Translations under genes and position numbers: made by a program
Notes under the pieces: model-generated
What the model was told of the DNA's origin: nothing
The model's input: only the letters and a program-made list of their open reading frames with translations
Databases searched by the model: none
Shown here: one piece after another, positions 1-9,326 of the stretch
Numbering within the stretch: position 1 is the stretch's first letter
Layout: each line of letters opens with the position of its first letter
NCBI GenBank assembly: GCA_021372295.1
Contig: JAJFUS010000039.1
Span: forward strand, 1 to 64,000
DNA length: 64,000 nt
From: a bacterium
GTDB lineage: Bacteria; Armatimonadota; UBA5829
Direction of reading: 5' to 3'

Positions 1-13
1 GGGGGGTAAACAA

Positions 14-202
14 ATGGCCCAGGACAAAGAACTGATCTGCAAAGACTGTGGACAGACATTCGTGTTCACCGCAGGAGAGCAAGAGTTCTTCCAGTCGCGA
101 GGATTCAGCGAGCCGATTCGATGCAAGACCTGCCGCGACGCAAGAAAGTCTCAGAAGTCCGATCGCGCCTATGCCGGTGATCGCGGAAGCGACCGCTGGT
201 AA
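14..202 (+). CDS. small zinc-ribbon protein
   Basis: A 62-residue basic protein with two CxxC knuckles: C-K-D-C near residues 9-12 and C-K-T-C near residues 37-40. The region between them (QTFVFTAGEQEFF) is typical of the short probable zinc-ribbon family in which the second knuckle is followed by a basic tail. It therefore probably binds one zinc ion. The family role is not established, though nucleic-acid or ribosome contact is often supposed. A G-rich stretch seven bases upstream of the ATG serves as ribosome binding site, and a strong terminator follows the gene, so it ends its own transcript. Its upstream region is outside the window. Confidence 0.8.
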   Translation: MAQDKELICKDCGQTFVFTAGEQEFFQSRGFSEPIRCKTCRDARKSQKSDRAYAGDRGSDRW

Positions 203-227
203 CTCGCGACAAGACGATGAATCAACA

Positions 228-263
228 CGAGGCCGGAGTGTAAAATGCTTCGGCCTCGTTTTT
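228..263 (+). terminator. intrinsic terminator after the zinc-ribbon gene
   Basis: An 11-bp stem (228-238 with 248-258, mostly G-C, one G-U pair) encloses a 9-nt loop and is followed directly by five T residues. It lies 26 bases after the stop codon of the plus-strand gene. It also separates that gene from the end of the long minus-strand train, but there is no T-run for the minus direction. Confidence 0.85.
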
Positions 264-266
264 GCG

Positions 267-1022
267 TCATTTTGTCTTGTATACGGCAAGGATATTGCTC
301 ATTGGCTTTACGGCTTCCACTTTATACTTACCGTCCACATACATCGCGCACATGCCTCCGCCGTCCATATTGATTGCGTCACGCGCGCCCAACTCCAGCA
401 TAACATCGGCCAACGTTGAAAGGGTAATGCTTTGAGACACAGCGCACAGGATCAGCTTGCCGTCTTTGGTCGCTCCAAGGGCGCATCGCCATGCCTTGTT
501 TGTCGCGGCGGCCGACTTGAAACCGTCGCGCTTTACGTTGATATCCTTTTTGCCCAATCTGACAAGTCTCGGGCCGCAGGCAATCCCCGAAACGCATCCT
601 CTCCAGTCGATCTTGGAGCAACCCTTTCTTTCAAAAAACTTGATCTTGCCTGAAGAAGTAAAGCCAATCCCTTGTCGTTGGCAGCCCCTGCGAATTACCT
701 TGCCGCCCGAAACTATATCGCCCAGCGGCCTGTTGTTTTCGTCATAATATGTGCCGGTGACCAACGCATACGGTTTCAGACGCTTTACCATCGAGTCGAG
801 TGATTCGGTTCCGTCCGAAGTCGATGCAATTTCAGGCGACACACGAAATTTGCCTTTCGACAGGTCGATGATCACATAATCGACGCAGAGTTTATCGACC
901 AAACCGGCAGGCTTGACGAATATCCCGAGCGCGTGCGAGGCCATTACCGCTGCCGTGACCACGATAGCCGCGAAAAGCAACACCCTGCCATTTTGTCTAT
1001 TATGCGCACGCCGCATCAGCAT
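267..1022 (-). CDS. phosphodiester glycosidase-like (NAGPA/DUF2233) exported protein
   Basis: A 251-residue protein with one hydrophobic segment near residues 14-33 that looks like a signal anchor or uncleaved signal peptide. The rest matches the NAGPA-type phosphodiester glycosidase fold: an early D-Y-V-I-I-D-L strand, a central G-T-Y-Y-D segment, and the diagnostic I-N-M-D-G-G-G motif near the C-terminus. Family members cleave sugar-phosphodiester linkages and act outside the cytoplasm. The substrate here cannot be told. The ATG has an AGGGG just upstream, and the gene follows the DUF512 gene by six bases, making it the last gene of the minus-strand train. Its link to amino-acid synthesis is probably only positional. 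Confidence 0.7.
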   Translation of the reverse strand: MLMRRAHNRQNGRVLLFAAIVVTAAVMASHALGIFVKPAGLVDKLCVDYVIIDLSKGKFRVSPEIASTSDGTESLDSMVKRLKPYALVTGTYYDENNRPLGDIVSGGKVIRRGCQRQGIGFTSSGKIKFFERKGCSKIDWRGCVSGIACGPRLVRLGKKDINVKRDGFKSAAATNKAWRCALGATKDGKLILCAVSQSITLSTLADVMLELGARDAINMDGGGMCAMYVDGKYKVEAVKPMSNILAVYKTK

Positions 1023-1028
1023 TTTCCC

Positions 1029-2324
1029 CTAACCCGCATAAGAAATCAATCGTTTGACCAACTGATAAGGCCTCGGTTCGATGGCTTCTACCGGCACTCC
1101 CAGCGCATTCTCGACATCTTTGATAGTAACATCGTCCAAAAACGCGCCGTCGCGAAGGGCAACCGACGGGATGAACAGCGCGTCGCCGACATCATGTCCC
1201 GCGAGTTGGCCGATCACATCTTTACCCGAAATCAGGCCGGTTACCGTCACCATCTCGCCAAAAAGTGTATTGGTGATCGGGAAAACATTGATCGACATGT
1301 TCGCACATCGAAGCGAGCCAGCCCAGTCATTAACAAGTGCCGCCGCCGATCTTCCCGTCACGACGGAAACGCGCAGTGTCCTCGGCAGGCTCTCCGGCAA
1401 AACACGAGAAGCTCGCCCGGCGCTGTCCTTGAACTTGCGCACGAGACCGACGCCGTTCTCAATCTGCGGAAAACCCTCGTACGCGCCGGCGCTCGGCACA
1501 CTCCTGCCCGCGCTCAGATAAAACTCGTCCGACGCCCAGACCAATCTTGTCACATAATTGCGAATAAAATTATACTGCCAATCTTTAACTTTGTCTAAGA
1601 TTTCAGCCGAATACTTGGCATCCATAGACCCAATCGGCAATGGATTGCGCCGGTGAGCGCTGATCCCGACTGGCACTATAGCTATAGACTGAACCGTCGG
1701 GTAGCGTGATGCGAGGTCATCAATCGTGCGATCCAAATGCTCACCGTCGTTAATGCCACGGCACAGCACGATCTGAGTATGCAGCGAAATCCGGCCCTCG
1801 GTGAGTTTGTCTATCTGCCGCAATATATCGGGCGAGCGTCGGCCAAGTATTTTGTCTCTAAGCTCATGCTCAGTCGCGTGAACGGACACGTACAGAGGCG
1901 ACAGTCGTTGGGTAATGATCCGGTCGAGGTCGGAGTCTGTCACATTGGCCAGCGTCACGAAGTTACCGTCGAGAAACGACAGGCGATAGTCATCGTCCTT
2001 GACATAAAGCGACTTGCGCAGGCCTTTTGGAAGCTGCTCGACGAAGCAGAATATGCAATGCGCGCCGCACGAACGAATGCCGTCGAAGAGGATTTCCGTA
2101 AACTCGACGCCTAGCGGCAAATCTTCGTCTTTCTCGATGTCAAAAACCATCCGGCGGTCGTTGCGCTTCAGTTCGATCGACAAAAACTCGTCGGCGCAGT
2201 AAAACCGAAAGTCGATGATGTCGCTGAGAGGATGGCCATTGATGGCGACGATCTCGTCACCTGCTCGCCAGCCGAGGTCTTCTGCGATTCCGCCGGGTTC
2301 GACGCGTGATATTATTCCGCCCAC
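1029..2324 (-). CDS. DUF512 family radical-SAM protein with PDZ domain
   Basis: A 431-residue protein. Residues 1-50 form a PDZ-like domain (S-R-V-E-P-G-G-I-A ... G-D-E-I-V-A-I-N-G). A radical-SAM CxxxCxxC follows at C86, C90 and C93, and the C-terminal third is the DUF512 domain. Family members are widespread in Firmicutes, Cyanobacteria and allied phyla and have no settled reaction; they are presumed [4Fe-4S]/SAM enzymes. The start is GTG (2322-2324), immediately after the TAA of ispH, with AAAGGA upstream, so the two genes are translationally adjacent. The protein is cytoplasmic, with no signal peptide. The family call is secure and the function is not known. Confidence 0.88.
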   Translation of the reverse strand: MGGIISRVEPGGIAEDLGWRAGDEIVAINGHPLSDIIDFRFYCADEFLSIELKRNDRRMVFDIEKDEDLPLGVEFTEILFDGIRSCGAHCIFCFVEQLPKGLRKSLYVKDDDYRLSFLDGNFVTLANVTDSDLDRIITQRLSPLYVSVHATEHELRDKILGRRSPDILRQIDKLTEGRISLHTQIVLCRGINDGEHLDRTIDDLASRYPTVQSIAIVPVGISAHRRNPLPIGSMDAKYSAEILDKVKDWQYNFIRNYVTRLVWASDEFYLSAGRSVPSAGAYEGFPQIENGVGLVRKFKDSAGRASRVLPESLPRTLRVSVVTGRSAAALVNDWAGSLRCANMSINVFPITNTLFGEMVTVTGLISGKDVIGQLAGHDVGDALFIPSVALRDGAFLDDVTIKDVENALGVPVEAIEPRPYQLVKRLISYAG

Positions 2325-3158
2325 TTACATCCTTTCCAGTTGCATTTTGACTTCTTCTATAATCCACTCGGGCGTTGATGCGCCAGCCGTAAGACCTACA
2401 ACCTGCATTCCAACCACCCAGCCGGGCTGGACTTCAGCGGCGGTCTCTATGTGATAAGTCGGCACGCCTTCTTCGCTGCATATTTCAGCAAGACGATTTG
2501 TGTTTGCGCTATTACGTCCGCCCACCACAAACATAGCCTCGACCTTCGGAGCCAGCGCTCTGGCCGCGCTCTGGCGGTCGTGAGTGGCATAGCAGATCGT
2601 GTTATAGGCCACAACTTCCATCGCCCTGGCAGCAATCATTCCAACTATCTCACCGAAACGCCACGGCGTTTGGGTGGTCTGGCTGACTATTCCGGCTTTT
2701 TTGCCCGACCAATCGACACTCTCGACATCCTCCGGCGAACTTACCACAACAGCATCGTCTCCAGCGGCGCTCTTAATCGCCTTGACTTCGCTGTGACCCG
2801 CGTCGCCGACAACGACCACTACATAGCCGTCCTTAGCCAATCTTTCGACACGCCGGTGAACCTTTTCGACGAAAGGACACGCCGCATCGACGACTCGCAG
2901 TCCGGCGGCTTCGGCTGATTTGGTGACATCTCTGGCGACACCATGCGAAGGCATCACAATCGTGCCGCGTGCGACCTCCGAGACTCTCTTTACAACGCGA
3001 ACGCCCTTGCATTCGAGGTCATGTACAACCTGTGGGTTATGAATAAGAGGGCCGAGCGTGGCGATTTCTCCGCCGTGCTCAGCCTCAGCATTCACCAAAT
3101 CCAGCGCTCGTTTCACACCAAAACACACGCCTGCTTGATCGGCCACGATTACTTTCAT
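2325..3158 (-). CDS. ispH: 4-hydroxy-3-methylbut-2-enyl diphosphate reductase
   Basis: IspH makes IPP and DMAPP from HMBPP in the last step of the MEP isoprenoid pathway, using a [4Fe-4S] cluster held by three cysteines. All three are visible: C12 (A-G-V-C-F-G), one in D-A-A-C-P-F-V and one in N-T-I-C-Y-A-T. The conserved histidines of I-H-N-P and S-H-G are also present. The frame stays open 20 codons upstream, but the ATG at 3156-3158 gives the canonical MKVIVADQAGVCFG start and overlaps the cimA stop as ATGA, a classic coupling overlap. That start gives 277 residues, normal for the family. An isoprenoid gene in a branched-chain amino-acid train is unusual but plausible through shared pyruvate. 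Confidence 0.95.
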   Translation of the reverse strand: MKVIVADQAGVCFGVKRALDLVNAEAEHGGEIATLGPLIHNPQVVHDLECKGVRVVKRVSEVARGTIVMPSHGVARDVTKSAEAAGLRVVDAACPFVEKVHRRVERLAKDGYVVVVVGDAGHSEVKAIKSAAGDDAVVVSSPEDVESVDWSGKKAGIVSQTTQTPWRFGEIVGMIAARAMEVVAYNTICYATHDRQSAARALAPKVEAMFVVGGRNSANTNRLAEICSEEGVPTYHIETAAEVQPGWVVGMQVVGLTAGASTPEWIIEEVKMQLERM

Positions 3159-4756
3159 TTCTTTTCCCGGACGTGTTTGAGCAACCCGTATTCCACACCA
3201 TCGGCAAGCGCCTGCCAACTCGCCTCGATTATATTCTCCGAAACGCCTACCGTGCTCCAGACCTCGTTGTGGTCGCGCGTCTCGATAAGCGTGCGAACCT
3301 TAGCGGCTGTGGCGGCTTTTGTGTTGATGACACGGACTTTGAAGTCGGTGAGCTTGATCTTTGCCAACTCCTTGCCGTAGAACTGAGCAAGCGCAAGACG
3401 AAGGGCGTTATCAAGCGCGTGAACAGGGCCGTCACCTTCGGCTACGGTAAACGCTTCTTCACCATCCACCGCTACCTTAAGCGTGGCTTCGGTGATTGCT
3501 TCTTCGTTCGGGCCGCGCTTTTCAACTATCACCCTGAACCCCTTGAGGTCGAAGAGCTTTCGATACAACCCCAGGGACTTCTTCAAGAGCAGTTCAAAAC
3601 TCGCCTCGGCCTCCTCGAACGAGTAGCCGTCGTGTTCCAGATTGATCACCTGATCGAGCACACCCTTGATCTCGGGAGACTGTTTCGTGAGATCGACATC
3701 ATACTTCTTCGCCTTATGGACTATATTGCTCGCTCCGGAATACGACGAAACCGTGATACGGCGGTCATTGCCGACAAGCTCGGGATCCATGTGCTCGTAT
3801 GTCTGCGGGTTCTTCGCGACGGCATCAGCGTGAACTCCAGCCTTATGGGTGAATGCGCTGATTCCGACAAAAGGCATGCGATCATCCGGCACTAGGTTTG
3901 CAATCTCGTCAACATAGCGAGACAGCTCGGTGAGGTCTTTCATCGAGCCATTGCGCACGCACGAAAGACCCATTTTCAACTCAAGGATCGGCATTATGGT
4001 GCATAAGTCCGCATTGCCACAGCGCTCGCCCAAACCGTTCATTGTCCCCTGAACATGCGTTGCTCCGGCCTGAACCGCAGCAATGGAATCGGCTGCGGCA
4101 AGACCCGAGTCATTATGAGCGTGAATTCCGACGCATATCCCCACGTGCCGACGAGCAGCGGCAGTAGCATCGAACACATCCGACGGAAGCGCGCCGCCAT
4201 TGGTCTCGCACAGACTCACGCACGAAGCTCCCGCAGCCTCGGCTCGCTTAAGGGTCTCCAGAGCGTATATGGGGTCGCTCTTGTAGCCGTCGAAGAAATG
4301 CTCGGCATCGAAAATAACTTCCTTGCCCTGATCCACGAGAAACTTAACACTGTCGTAAATCATCTCGAGATTTTGTTCGCAAGTGATGCGAAAAACGTCT
4401 CGCACGTGCAAACCCCACGCTTTGCCGAAGATCGTCACAACCGGCGTCCGCGCCTCGATCAGCTTAATAAGCAGAGGATCGTCACAAGCGGCGAGCTTCG
4501 CTCTGCGCGTACTGCCGAATGCGGCGAGTTTGGAACGTTTGAACTCGATATCACGCACACGGTGAAAAAACTCCGTGTCGGTCGGGTTCGAACCGGGCCA
4601 TCCGGCTTCGATATACGCAACGCCGAACTCGTCCAATCGACGCGCGATCTTGAGCTTGTCCTCAACGGAAAAGTTTACGCGCTCGCTTTGCATGCCGTCT
4701 CTAAGCGTTGTATCGTATATTGCGATTCTGTTCAAATCAGCACTTCCCCAATTCAA
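3155..4756 (-). CDS. cimA: (R)-citramalate synthase
   Basis: Condenses pyruvate and acetyl-CoA to citramalate, giving a threonine-independent route to 2-oxobutyrate and so to isoleucine. The LeuA-type TIM barrel is seen in Y-D-T-T-L-R-D-G-M-Q (near residues 14-23), the metal-binding H-A-H-N-D and N-G-L-G-E-R-C-G-N motifs, and a C-terminal LeuA-like regulatory dimer domain. The M-Q-S-E-R-V-N-F variant after the RDG motif and the 533-residue length fit the long citramalate synthase group rather than LeuA. The LeuC/LeuD and LeuB encoded beside it can also convert citramalate to 2-oxobutyrate. The reading starts with TTG at 4756. A second TTG at 4735, behind GGGGAAG, gives MNRIAIYDTTLRDG and may be the real start. 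Confidence 0.9.
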   Translation of the reverse strand: MNWGSADLNRIAIYDTTLRDGMQSERVNFSVEDKLKIARRLDEFGVAYIEAGWPGSNPTDTEFFHRVRDIEFKRSKLAAFGSTRRAKLAACDDPLLIKLIEARTPVVTIFGKAWGLHVRDVFRITCEQNLEMIYDSVKFLVDQGKEVIFDAEHFFDGYKSDPIYALETLKRAEAAGASCVSLCETNGGALPSDVFDATAAARRHVGICVGIHAHNDSGLAAADSIAAVQAGATHVQGTMNGLGERCGNADLCTIMPILELKMGLSCVRNGSMKDLTELSRYVDEIANLVPDDRMPFVGISAFTHKAGVHADAVAKNPQTYEHMDPELVGNDRRITVSSYSGASNIVHKAKKYDVDLTKQSPEIKGVLDQVINLEHDGYSFEEAEASFELLLKKSLGLYRKLFDLKGFRVIVEKRGPNEEAITEATLKVAVDGEEAFTVAEGDGPVHALDNALRLALAQFYGKELAKIKLTDFKVRVINTKAATAAKVRTLIETRDHNEVWSTVGVSENIIEASWQALADGVEYGLLKHVREKK

Positions 4757-4786
4757 GATTCGGAATTCACAATTCAGAATTCGTAA
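4748..4786 (-). repeat. short degenerate GAATT tandem repeat at the leuB-cimA junction
   Basis: About four diverged copies of a GAATTCTGAATTGT-like unit lie end to end here. They span the last codons and stop of leuB and the start of cimA. They therefore set the C-terminal tail of LeuB (T-N-S-E-L) and the spacing to cimA. The stretch is AT-rich in a GC-balanced operon, and looks like a slipped or inserted short repeat rather than a regulatory hairpin. Confidence 0.6.
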
Positions 4787-5867
4787 TGGCCTGCGCGATC
4801 AGGTCACCCATCTCGTTACACGAAACAACCTTGTCGCCGGAAGACGCGATATCACCCGTGCGACAACCTTCGTTTAAGACTGCCTCAACAGCATTTCTAA
4901 CCATAACCGACCCATCCGGACAGTCGCAGGCATATCTCAGGAGCATTGCCGCCGTCAATATAGTCGCGATAGGGTTGGCTATATCGCGACCAGCTATGTC
5001 GGGAGCCGAGCCATGAATCGGCTCGTACAGGCCGCCATGCTCATCACCGATACTCGCCGAAGGCAGCATACCCAGCGAACCCGCCAGCATAGACGCCTCG
5101 TCAGTAAGCAAATCGCCGAAAAGATTGTCCGCAAGGATCACGTCGAACTGCCTTGGGTTGCGAAGCAGTTGCATACCGCAGTTGTCCGCAAGTATATGTG
5201 TCAGTTCGATGTCGGGATACCTCTTGCCGACCTCGGTCACGACCTCGCGCCAGAGCCTGGAGGTCTCCATCACGTTGGCCTTGTCCACCGAATGAACTCG
5301 ACCTCTGCGCCTCGCGGCTTGCTTGAACGCCATATGCGAGATTCGCTCGATTTCACTGACACTATAAACACAAGTGTCGATTGCCACATGCTCACCGTTA
5401 ATCTCGCGCCGCTCTTTCGGTTGGCCGAAATATATCCCTCCCGTAAGTTCGCGAACGAACAGAATATCCAGGCCGCCATCGATGGCCTCTTGCTTCAGGC
5501 ACGAAGCCGATGTCAGCGCATCAAACACGACGACCGGACGCAGGTTCGCGTAAGCCTTGAGAGCCTTTCTAAGCGGAAACAGCCCGCCCGTCTCCGGCCT
5601 ACGAGATGCCGGCTGCAGGCTATCCCACTTGGGGCCGCCCACCGCGCCGAAAAACACCGCGTCGCTTGCCAGAGCCATCTGAAGAGTCTCATCAGGAAGA
5701 GCCTTGCCGGTGGCATCAATCGCCGCGCCGCCGATCAGCGCCTCGTTATACTCAAAGTGTAAACCCAGCTTTGCCCCGACGGCATCGAGGGCCTTAATCC
5801 CCTGCGGCACGATCTCGACACCGATGCCGTCGCCGGGAAGAACTGCTATTTTATATGTCTTACTCAA
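4767..5867 (-). CDS. leuB: 3-isopropylmalate dehydrogenase
   Basis: NAD-dependent oxidation and decarboxylation of 3-isopropylmalate to 2-oxoisocaproate in leucine synthesis. It probably also acts on the citramalate-derived 3-methylmalate. The 366-residue length is normal. The N-terminal L-P-G-D-G-I-G-V-E-I motif, the substrate-binding R-R-P-E region, and the C-terminal H-G-S-A-P-D-I-A-G and N-P-I-A-T nucleotide-site motifs are all present. The start is TTG (5865-5867) with an AGGA five bases upstream; no ATG fits the conserved N-terminus. It lies between leuD and cimA in the minus-strand train. The last residues come from a short repeat and are not conserved. Confidence 0.96.
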   Translation of the reverse strand: MSKTYKIAVLPGDGIGVEIVPQGIKALDAVGAKLGLHFEYNEALIGGAAIDATGKALPDETLQMALASDAVFFGAVGGPKWDSLQPASRRPETGGLFPLRKALKAYANLRPVVVFDALTSASCLKQEAIDGGLDILFVRELTGGIYFGQPKERREINGEHVAIDTCVYSVSEIERISHMAFKQAARRRGRVHSVDKANVMETSRLWREVVTEVGKRYPDIELTHILADNCGMQLLRNPRQFDVILADNLFGDLLTDEASMLAGSLGMLPSASIGDEHGGLYEPIHGSAPDIAGRDIANPIATILTAAMLLRYACDCPDGSVMVRNAVEAVLNEGCRTGDIASSGDKVVSCNEMGDLIAQAITNSEL

Positions 5868-5889
5868 AATATTCCTGCCAATCGTATTA

Positions 5890-6378
5890 CTAATTAAGTT
5901 TTGCCTGCGCGTATTTTACCAGTCCGCCGACCTCTATAAGCTCGCGCATAAACGGCGGGAACGGCTTAGCCTGATAGCTCTTGCCGGTGGTAACATTCGT
6001 GATCTTGCCGGATTCAAGGTCAATCTCAACCTCATCGCCGTTCGATATTCCAGCCACCGCTTCGGGGCATTCCAATATCGGAAGACCCGTGTTCAGCGAG
6101 TTACGATAGAATATCCTTGCGAACGTATTCGCGATAACAGCCGATATACCGCTCGCCTTGATCGAAATAGGCGCGTGCTCACGGCTCGAACCGCAGCCGA
6201 AGTTGTCGTCCGCCACAATAATATCGCCCGGCTTGACCTTTTTGGTAAAGTCGGCATCGATATCTTCCATGCAATGCGACGCCAGTTCCACAGGGTCGGT
6301 AGTATTCAGATATCTTGCCGGTATGATAACGTCCGTATCGACGTTCGATCCATATTTATGCACTTTTCCTTTAATCAT
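5890..6378 (-). CDS. leuD: 3-isopropylmalate dehydratase small subunit
   Basis: Small (swivel-domain) subunit of isopropylmalate isomerase, which works with LeuC to convert 2-isopropylmalate to 3-isopropylmalate. It probably also isomerises citramalate. The 162-residue length is that of the compact archaeal/bacterial LeuD type. The family motif [13 protein letters not shown] is present around residues 54-66. The ATG overlaps the leuC stop by one base (TGATG), which argues for coupled translation and a 1:1 complex. It is cytoplasmic. Confidence 0.96.
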   Translation of the reverse strand: MIKGKVHKYGSNVDTDVIIPARYLNTTDPVELASHCMEDIDADFTKKVKPGDIIVADDNFGCGSSREHAPISIKASGISAVIANTFARIFYRNSLNTGLPILECPEAVAGISNGDEVEIDLESGKITNVTTGKSYQAKPFPPFMRELIEVGGLVKYAQAKLN

Positions 6379-7640
6379 CAGTCCAACTCCTCCGGGCTGC
6401 CGAGCCTGCCCAGCACAGCCGATGCCGCCGCAATCGCGGGGCTTGCCAGATATACCTCAGACTTCGTGTGACCCATCCGGCCTACGAAATTGCGGTTTGT
6501 TGTCGCAACCGAGCGCTCGCCTGCAGCCAAAACGCCCATGTGTCCGCCGAGGCACGGGCCGCAGGTCGGTGTGGACACCGCCCCACCCGCTTCGACGAAT
6601 ATCTCAGTGAGACCCTCTTTGATCGACTGCAGGTAAATCTCCTGAGTCGCGGGGATCACGATCAGGCGAACGTCCGGGTGAACCTTGCGACCTTTAAGTA
6701 TCCCTGCGGCAATCCTCAGATCTTCGATGCGGCCGTTTGTGCACGAGCCGATGACCGACTGGTCGATCTTCACATGCGTCGATTCGCTGATCGGCCTGGC
6801 GTTCTCCGGCAGATGCGGGAAGCTCACAATAGGCTCCAGCTTCGATACGTCAATCTCGATAACGTCTTTATATACGGCATCGGGATCGCTCTTGTATACT
6901 TTGTAATCGCGCTGCAGACGGCCTTTGATGTAGGCCATAGTGATGTCGTCGGGCTCGATTATACCGTTCTTGCCGCCCGCCTCGATAGCCATATTGCACA
7001 TCGTGAATCGCCCGGCCATCTCCATATTGCGAATAGCCTCGCCGGTGAACTCCATGGAGCAGTAAAGCGCGCCGTCCACACCGATCTTGCCGATAGTATA
7101 CAGTATCAAATCCTTGCCGGACACCCATTTGGGCATCTGGCCGTAATATACAAACTTAATCTGCTCGGGCACTTTGAACCACGTCTCGCCCATCGCCATT
7201 GCGTAAGCCAGATCGGTCGACCCGACTCCCGTCGAGAACGCGCCCAGCGCGCCGTAGGTGCAGGTATGCGAGTCGGCGCCGATTATTGCATCACCCGGCC
7301 CGACCAGCCCCTTATCCGGCAGCAAAGTGTGCTCCACGCCCATCTTGCCGATCTCGAAAAAGTTGGTGATATTATGCTTTCTGGCGAACTCGCGGAGAAT
7401 CTTTACCAACTCGGCGCTCTTGATATCTTTGTTGGGCGTCGAGTGATCCGGCACGAGCGCGACTCGCTCTTTGTCGAACACCGTCGCCGCGCCGATCTTC
7501 TCGAACTCTCTGATCGCAATCGGAGCTGTGATGTCATTGCCCAGCACCAGGTCGAGCCTTGCGTTTATCAGCTCACCCGGCTCGACATGATCCCTGCCCG
7601 CATGTGCGGCTAGGATTTTTTGTGTGATTGTTTGTTTCAT
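6378..7640 (-). CDS. leuC: 3-isopropylmalate dehydratase large subunit
   Basis: Aconitase-family catalytic subunit carrying the [4Fe-4S] cluster. The three cluster cysteines are visible in S-C-T-N-G-R and in T-C-G-P-C-L-G-G. The substrate and cluster loop [11 protein letters not shown] is near residue 125. At 420 residues it is the shorter LeuC type that pairs with a separate LeuD, which follows with a one-base overlap. Like many members of this type it may accept both isopropylmalate and citramalate, which fits the neighbouring cimA. It starts at ATG 7638-7640 with only a weak ribosome-binding site. Confidence 0.96.
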   Translation of the reverse strand: MKQTITQKILAAHAGRDHVEPGELINARLDLVLGNDITAPIAIREFEKIGAATVFDKERVALVPDHSTPNKDIKSAELVKILREFARKHNITNFFEIGKMGVEHTLLPDKGLVGPGDAIIGADSHTCTYGALGAFSTGVGSTDLAYAMAMGETWFKVPEQIKFVYYGQMPKWVSGKDLILYTIGKIGVDGALYCSMEFTGEAIRNMEMAGRFTMCNMAIEAGGKNGIIEPDDITMAYIKGRLQRDYKVYKSDPDAVYKDVIEIDVSKLEPIVSFPHLPENARPISESTHVKIDQSVIGSCTNGRIEDLRIAAGILKGRKVHPDVRLIVIPATQEIYLQSIKEGLTEIFVEAGGAVSTPTCGPCLGGHMGVLAAGERSVATTNRNFVGRMGHTKSEVYLASPAIAAASAVLGRLGSPEELD

Positions 7641-7644
7641 AAAG

Positions 7645-8361
7645 CTAGTCCTCAGTTGTCGGTTGTAGGTCGTCGGTCGGCCTCGGCAAAAACGCCGCCA
7701 GGGTCTCTTTGTCCAGAAGCCCCCAAAGCGCCAAGCCGCCCAACACAGTAGAAATATATGGCATATGCCATCCGTTTAAAATCATTAACCCGGCCAATAT
7801 CAGCCCCGCAAGCCACGCCCAATATCTAAGGCTCGTCAACGCCAATGACACGTGTCTGATAATTGGTGCAAGCACGAATATAAAAAGCAATGCTACCAGA
7901 ATAGCCGATGCCCGAAATGCGCCAAACAGGTTATAGTAAATTTCTGGCGGCCGATACGGCGTCTCCATGCCAGGCTGCACAGTTGCAATCCCAATAACCA
8001 ACACAAACAGCCCAACAATAATCGACAAGACCGAACTGATATTAAAGCATACAACCGAAATTTTCAGTCTGCTCGGCATTGCAGTGTCGCCGAATTCCTG
8101 GGGCAGGATGCACGCAGCAATATAGTAGAGCATTACTCCCACTGCGACACCCAGCAGCCAAAATGCAACTCCACCTGCAGATGGTTCTGCCATTGTGACC
8201 GCGAGTAGCCAGTCGATAAATAAACCTGCCAGCACTCCGATAAACGTTGAACCCAGGTTTGCTATGCCTCGCGAACAACACCGCATAAGCAACGGCAGAG
8301 CAAAATTTCTTCCAACAAACAACGCAACTCCAAAAAGCACACCCATTACGAAAACAATCAT
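7645..8361 (-). CDS. polytopic membrane protein of unknown function
   Basis: A 238-residue, strongly hydrophobic protein with about six or seven predicted membrane segments, starting at residue 1 and ending near residue 218, followed by a short charged tail. No catalytic or transporter signature was recognised. It sits between the GyrI/GrpB fusion gene and leuC, four bases before the leuC start, so it is co-transcribed with the leucine genes. Transport or sensing of a branched-chain metabolite is possible, but nothing in the sequence shows it. It could equally be an unrelated passenger. Confidence 0.65.
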   Translation of the reverse strand: MIVFVMGVLFGVALFVGRNFALPLLMRCCSRGIANLGSTFIGVLAGLFIDWLLAVTMAEPSAGGVAFWLLGVAVGVMLYYIAACILPQEFGDTAMPSRLKISVVCFNISSVLSIIVGLFVLVIGIATVQPGMETPYRPPEIYYNLFGAFRASAILVALLFIFVLAPIIRHVSLALTSLRYWAWLAGLILAGLMILNGWHMPYISTVLGGLALWGLLDKETLAAFLPRPTDDLQPTTED

Positions 8362-8385
8362 AACCGCACCCCTACGTTGCTGTAA

Positions 8386-9321
8386 TTACGCCGATTGCCT
8401 TACTTTCTCAACTATTTCCATCACAAACGCGCCCTTGGCATTGGTATATGCCTCTCGATCACATCTGTGGATCGCCGCCAGTTCACGTTTCAAGGCTGCA
8501 TATCGAGCTGCGTCATCGCTATGTTGGCATAAATAATCACGGAACGCAAGGCCATCCCATATCTTGTGCCCCGTCGGAGCCACATGAACATGATGAGTGC
8601 GCCGCCCCATCAGTTCACTCCTGACGATCACGATAATGTGATCCGAATAATTCCAAACCTCACACTCTGGCCAGTCAAACACACGCATTGTGCGCTCTCT
8701 AGCCACATCAGGCGACAGCACTTCCACCAGGATATCAATGATCGGTTTTGCAGGCATATTGGGAATCGCCGTGCTGCCATAATGCTCAATGCGCAGGGCA
8801 ATATCGCCAAGCTCACTCTTAATGCGACAAGCCATCTCATCAAACTGCCCCGGCCAAGCCGGATCATAGTTGACCAAAAAGACCTCGTCATCGCAAATCT
8901 TGTCAGCCGCAATATACGTATGCGCGAATATATTGAATCTGTGCCAGACCGATTCAAAAACGCTGCCCCAACCCGGCGGGCAATCGGCCTCAAATTCGCC
9001 GATGCCGGAAACGGTCCGCCATGTCCATCTCAGGCCACCTCGCCAAACAATCCCGGGCTTGCCGGTGGCCGACTCATACACAGTCAGTTCATAATCGTTG
9101 AGTTCCAGCGCAATCATCCCATTGGGAATATCGTCGATGCGTTCGACTTCCGCGCCGAAAAAGCGAATACCTGCCTCTGCGCCGGCAGCCTCATATCCGA
9201 CGTATCTTGCCGGACAGGCCGTACGTCTCACCTCAGCGCCAAGTCTCGGAAACAGGTTCTTGAGAAAGTCCGCGAAACCGTCCGAACCTTTATCGTAAAG
9301 CCCGCCGATAAGCCGAATCAT
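8386..9321 (-). CDS. GyrI-like effector-binding domain fused to GrpB-type nucleotidyltransferase-like domain
   Basis: A 311-residue protein with two parts. The C-terminal half (about 155-311) is a GrpB (UPF0157) domain: V-N-Y-D-P-A-W-P then H-Y-G-S-T-A-I-P-N-M-P-A-K-P-I-I-D-I, the nucleotidyltransferase-like core, and a C-terminal F-R-D-Y-L segment. The N-terminal half resembles the GyrI/AraC effector-binding fold: R-Y-V-G-Y, then F-F-G-A-E-V and I-P-N-G-M-I-A-L-E. GrpB domains lack a settled reaction. GyrI-like domains bind small hydrophobic or cationic ligands. The fusion suggests a ligand-gated nucleotidyl transfer, which is inference. It starts at ATG five bases after the leuA stop, so it is read in the same transcript. 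Confidence 0.7.
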   Translation of the reverse strand: MIRLIGGLYDKGSDGFADFLKNLFPRLGAEVRRTACPARYVGYEAAGAEAGIRFFGAEVERIDDIPNGMIALELNDYELTVYESATGKPGIVWRGGLRWTWRTVSGIGEFEADCPPGWGSVFESVWHRFNIFAHTYIAADKICDDEVFLVNYDPAWPGQFDEMACRIKSELGDIALRIEHYGSTAIPNMPAKPIIDILVEVLSPDVARERTMRVFDWPECEVWNYSDHIIVIVRSELMGRRTHHVHVAPTGHKIWDGLAFRDYLCQHSDDAARYAALKRELAAIHRCDREAYTNAKGAFVMEIVEKVRQSA

Positions 9322-9326
9322 AGGTA

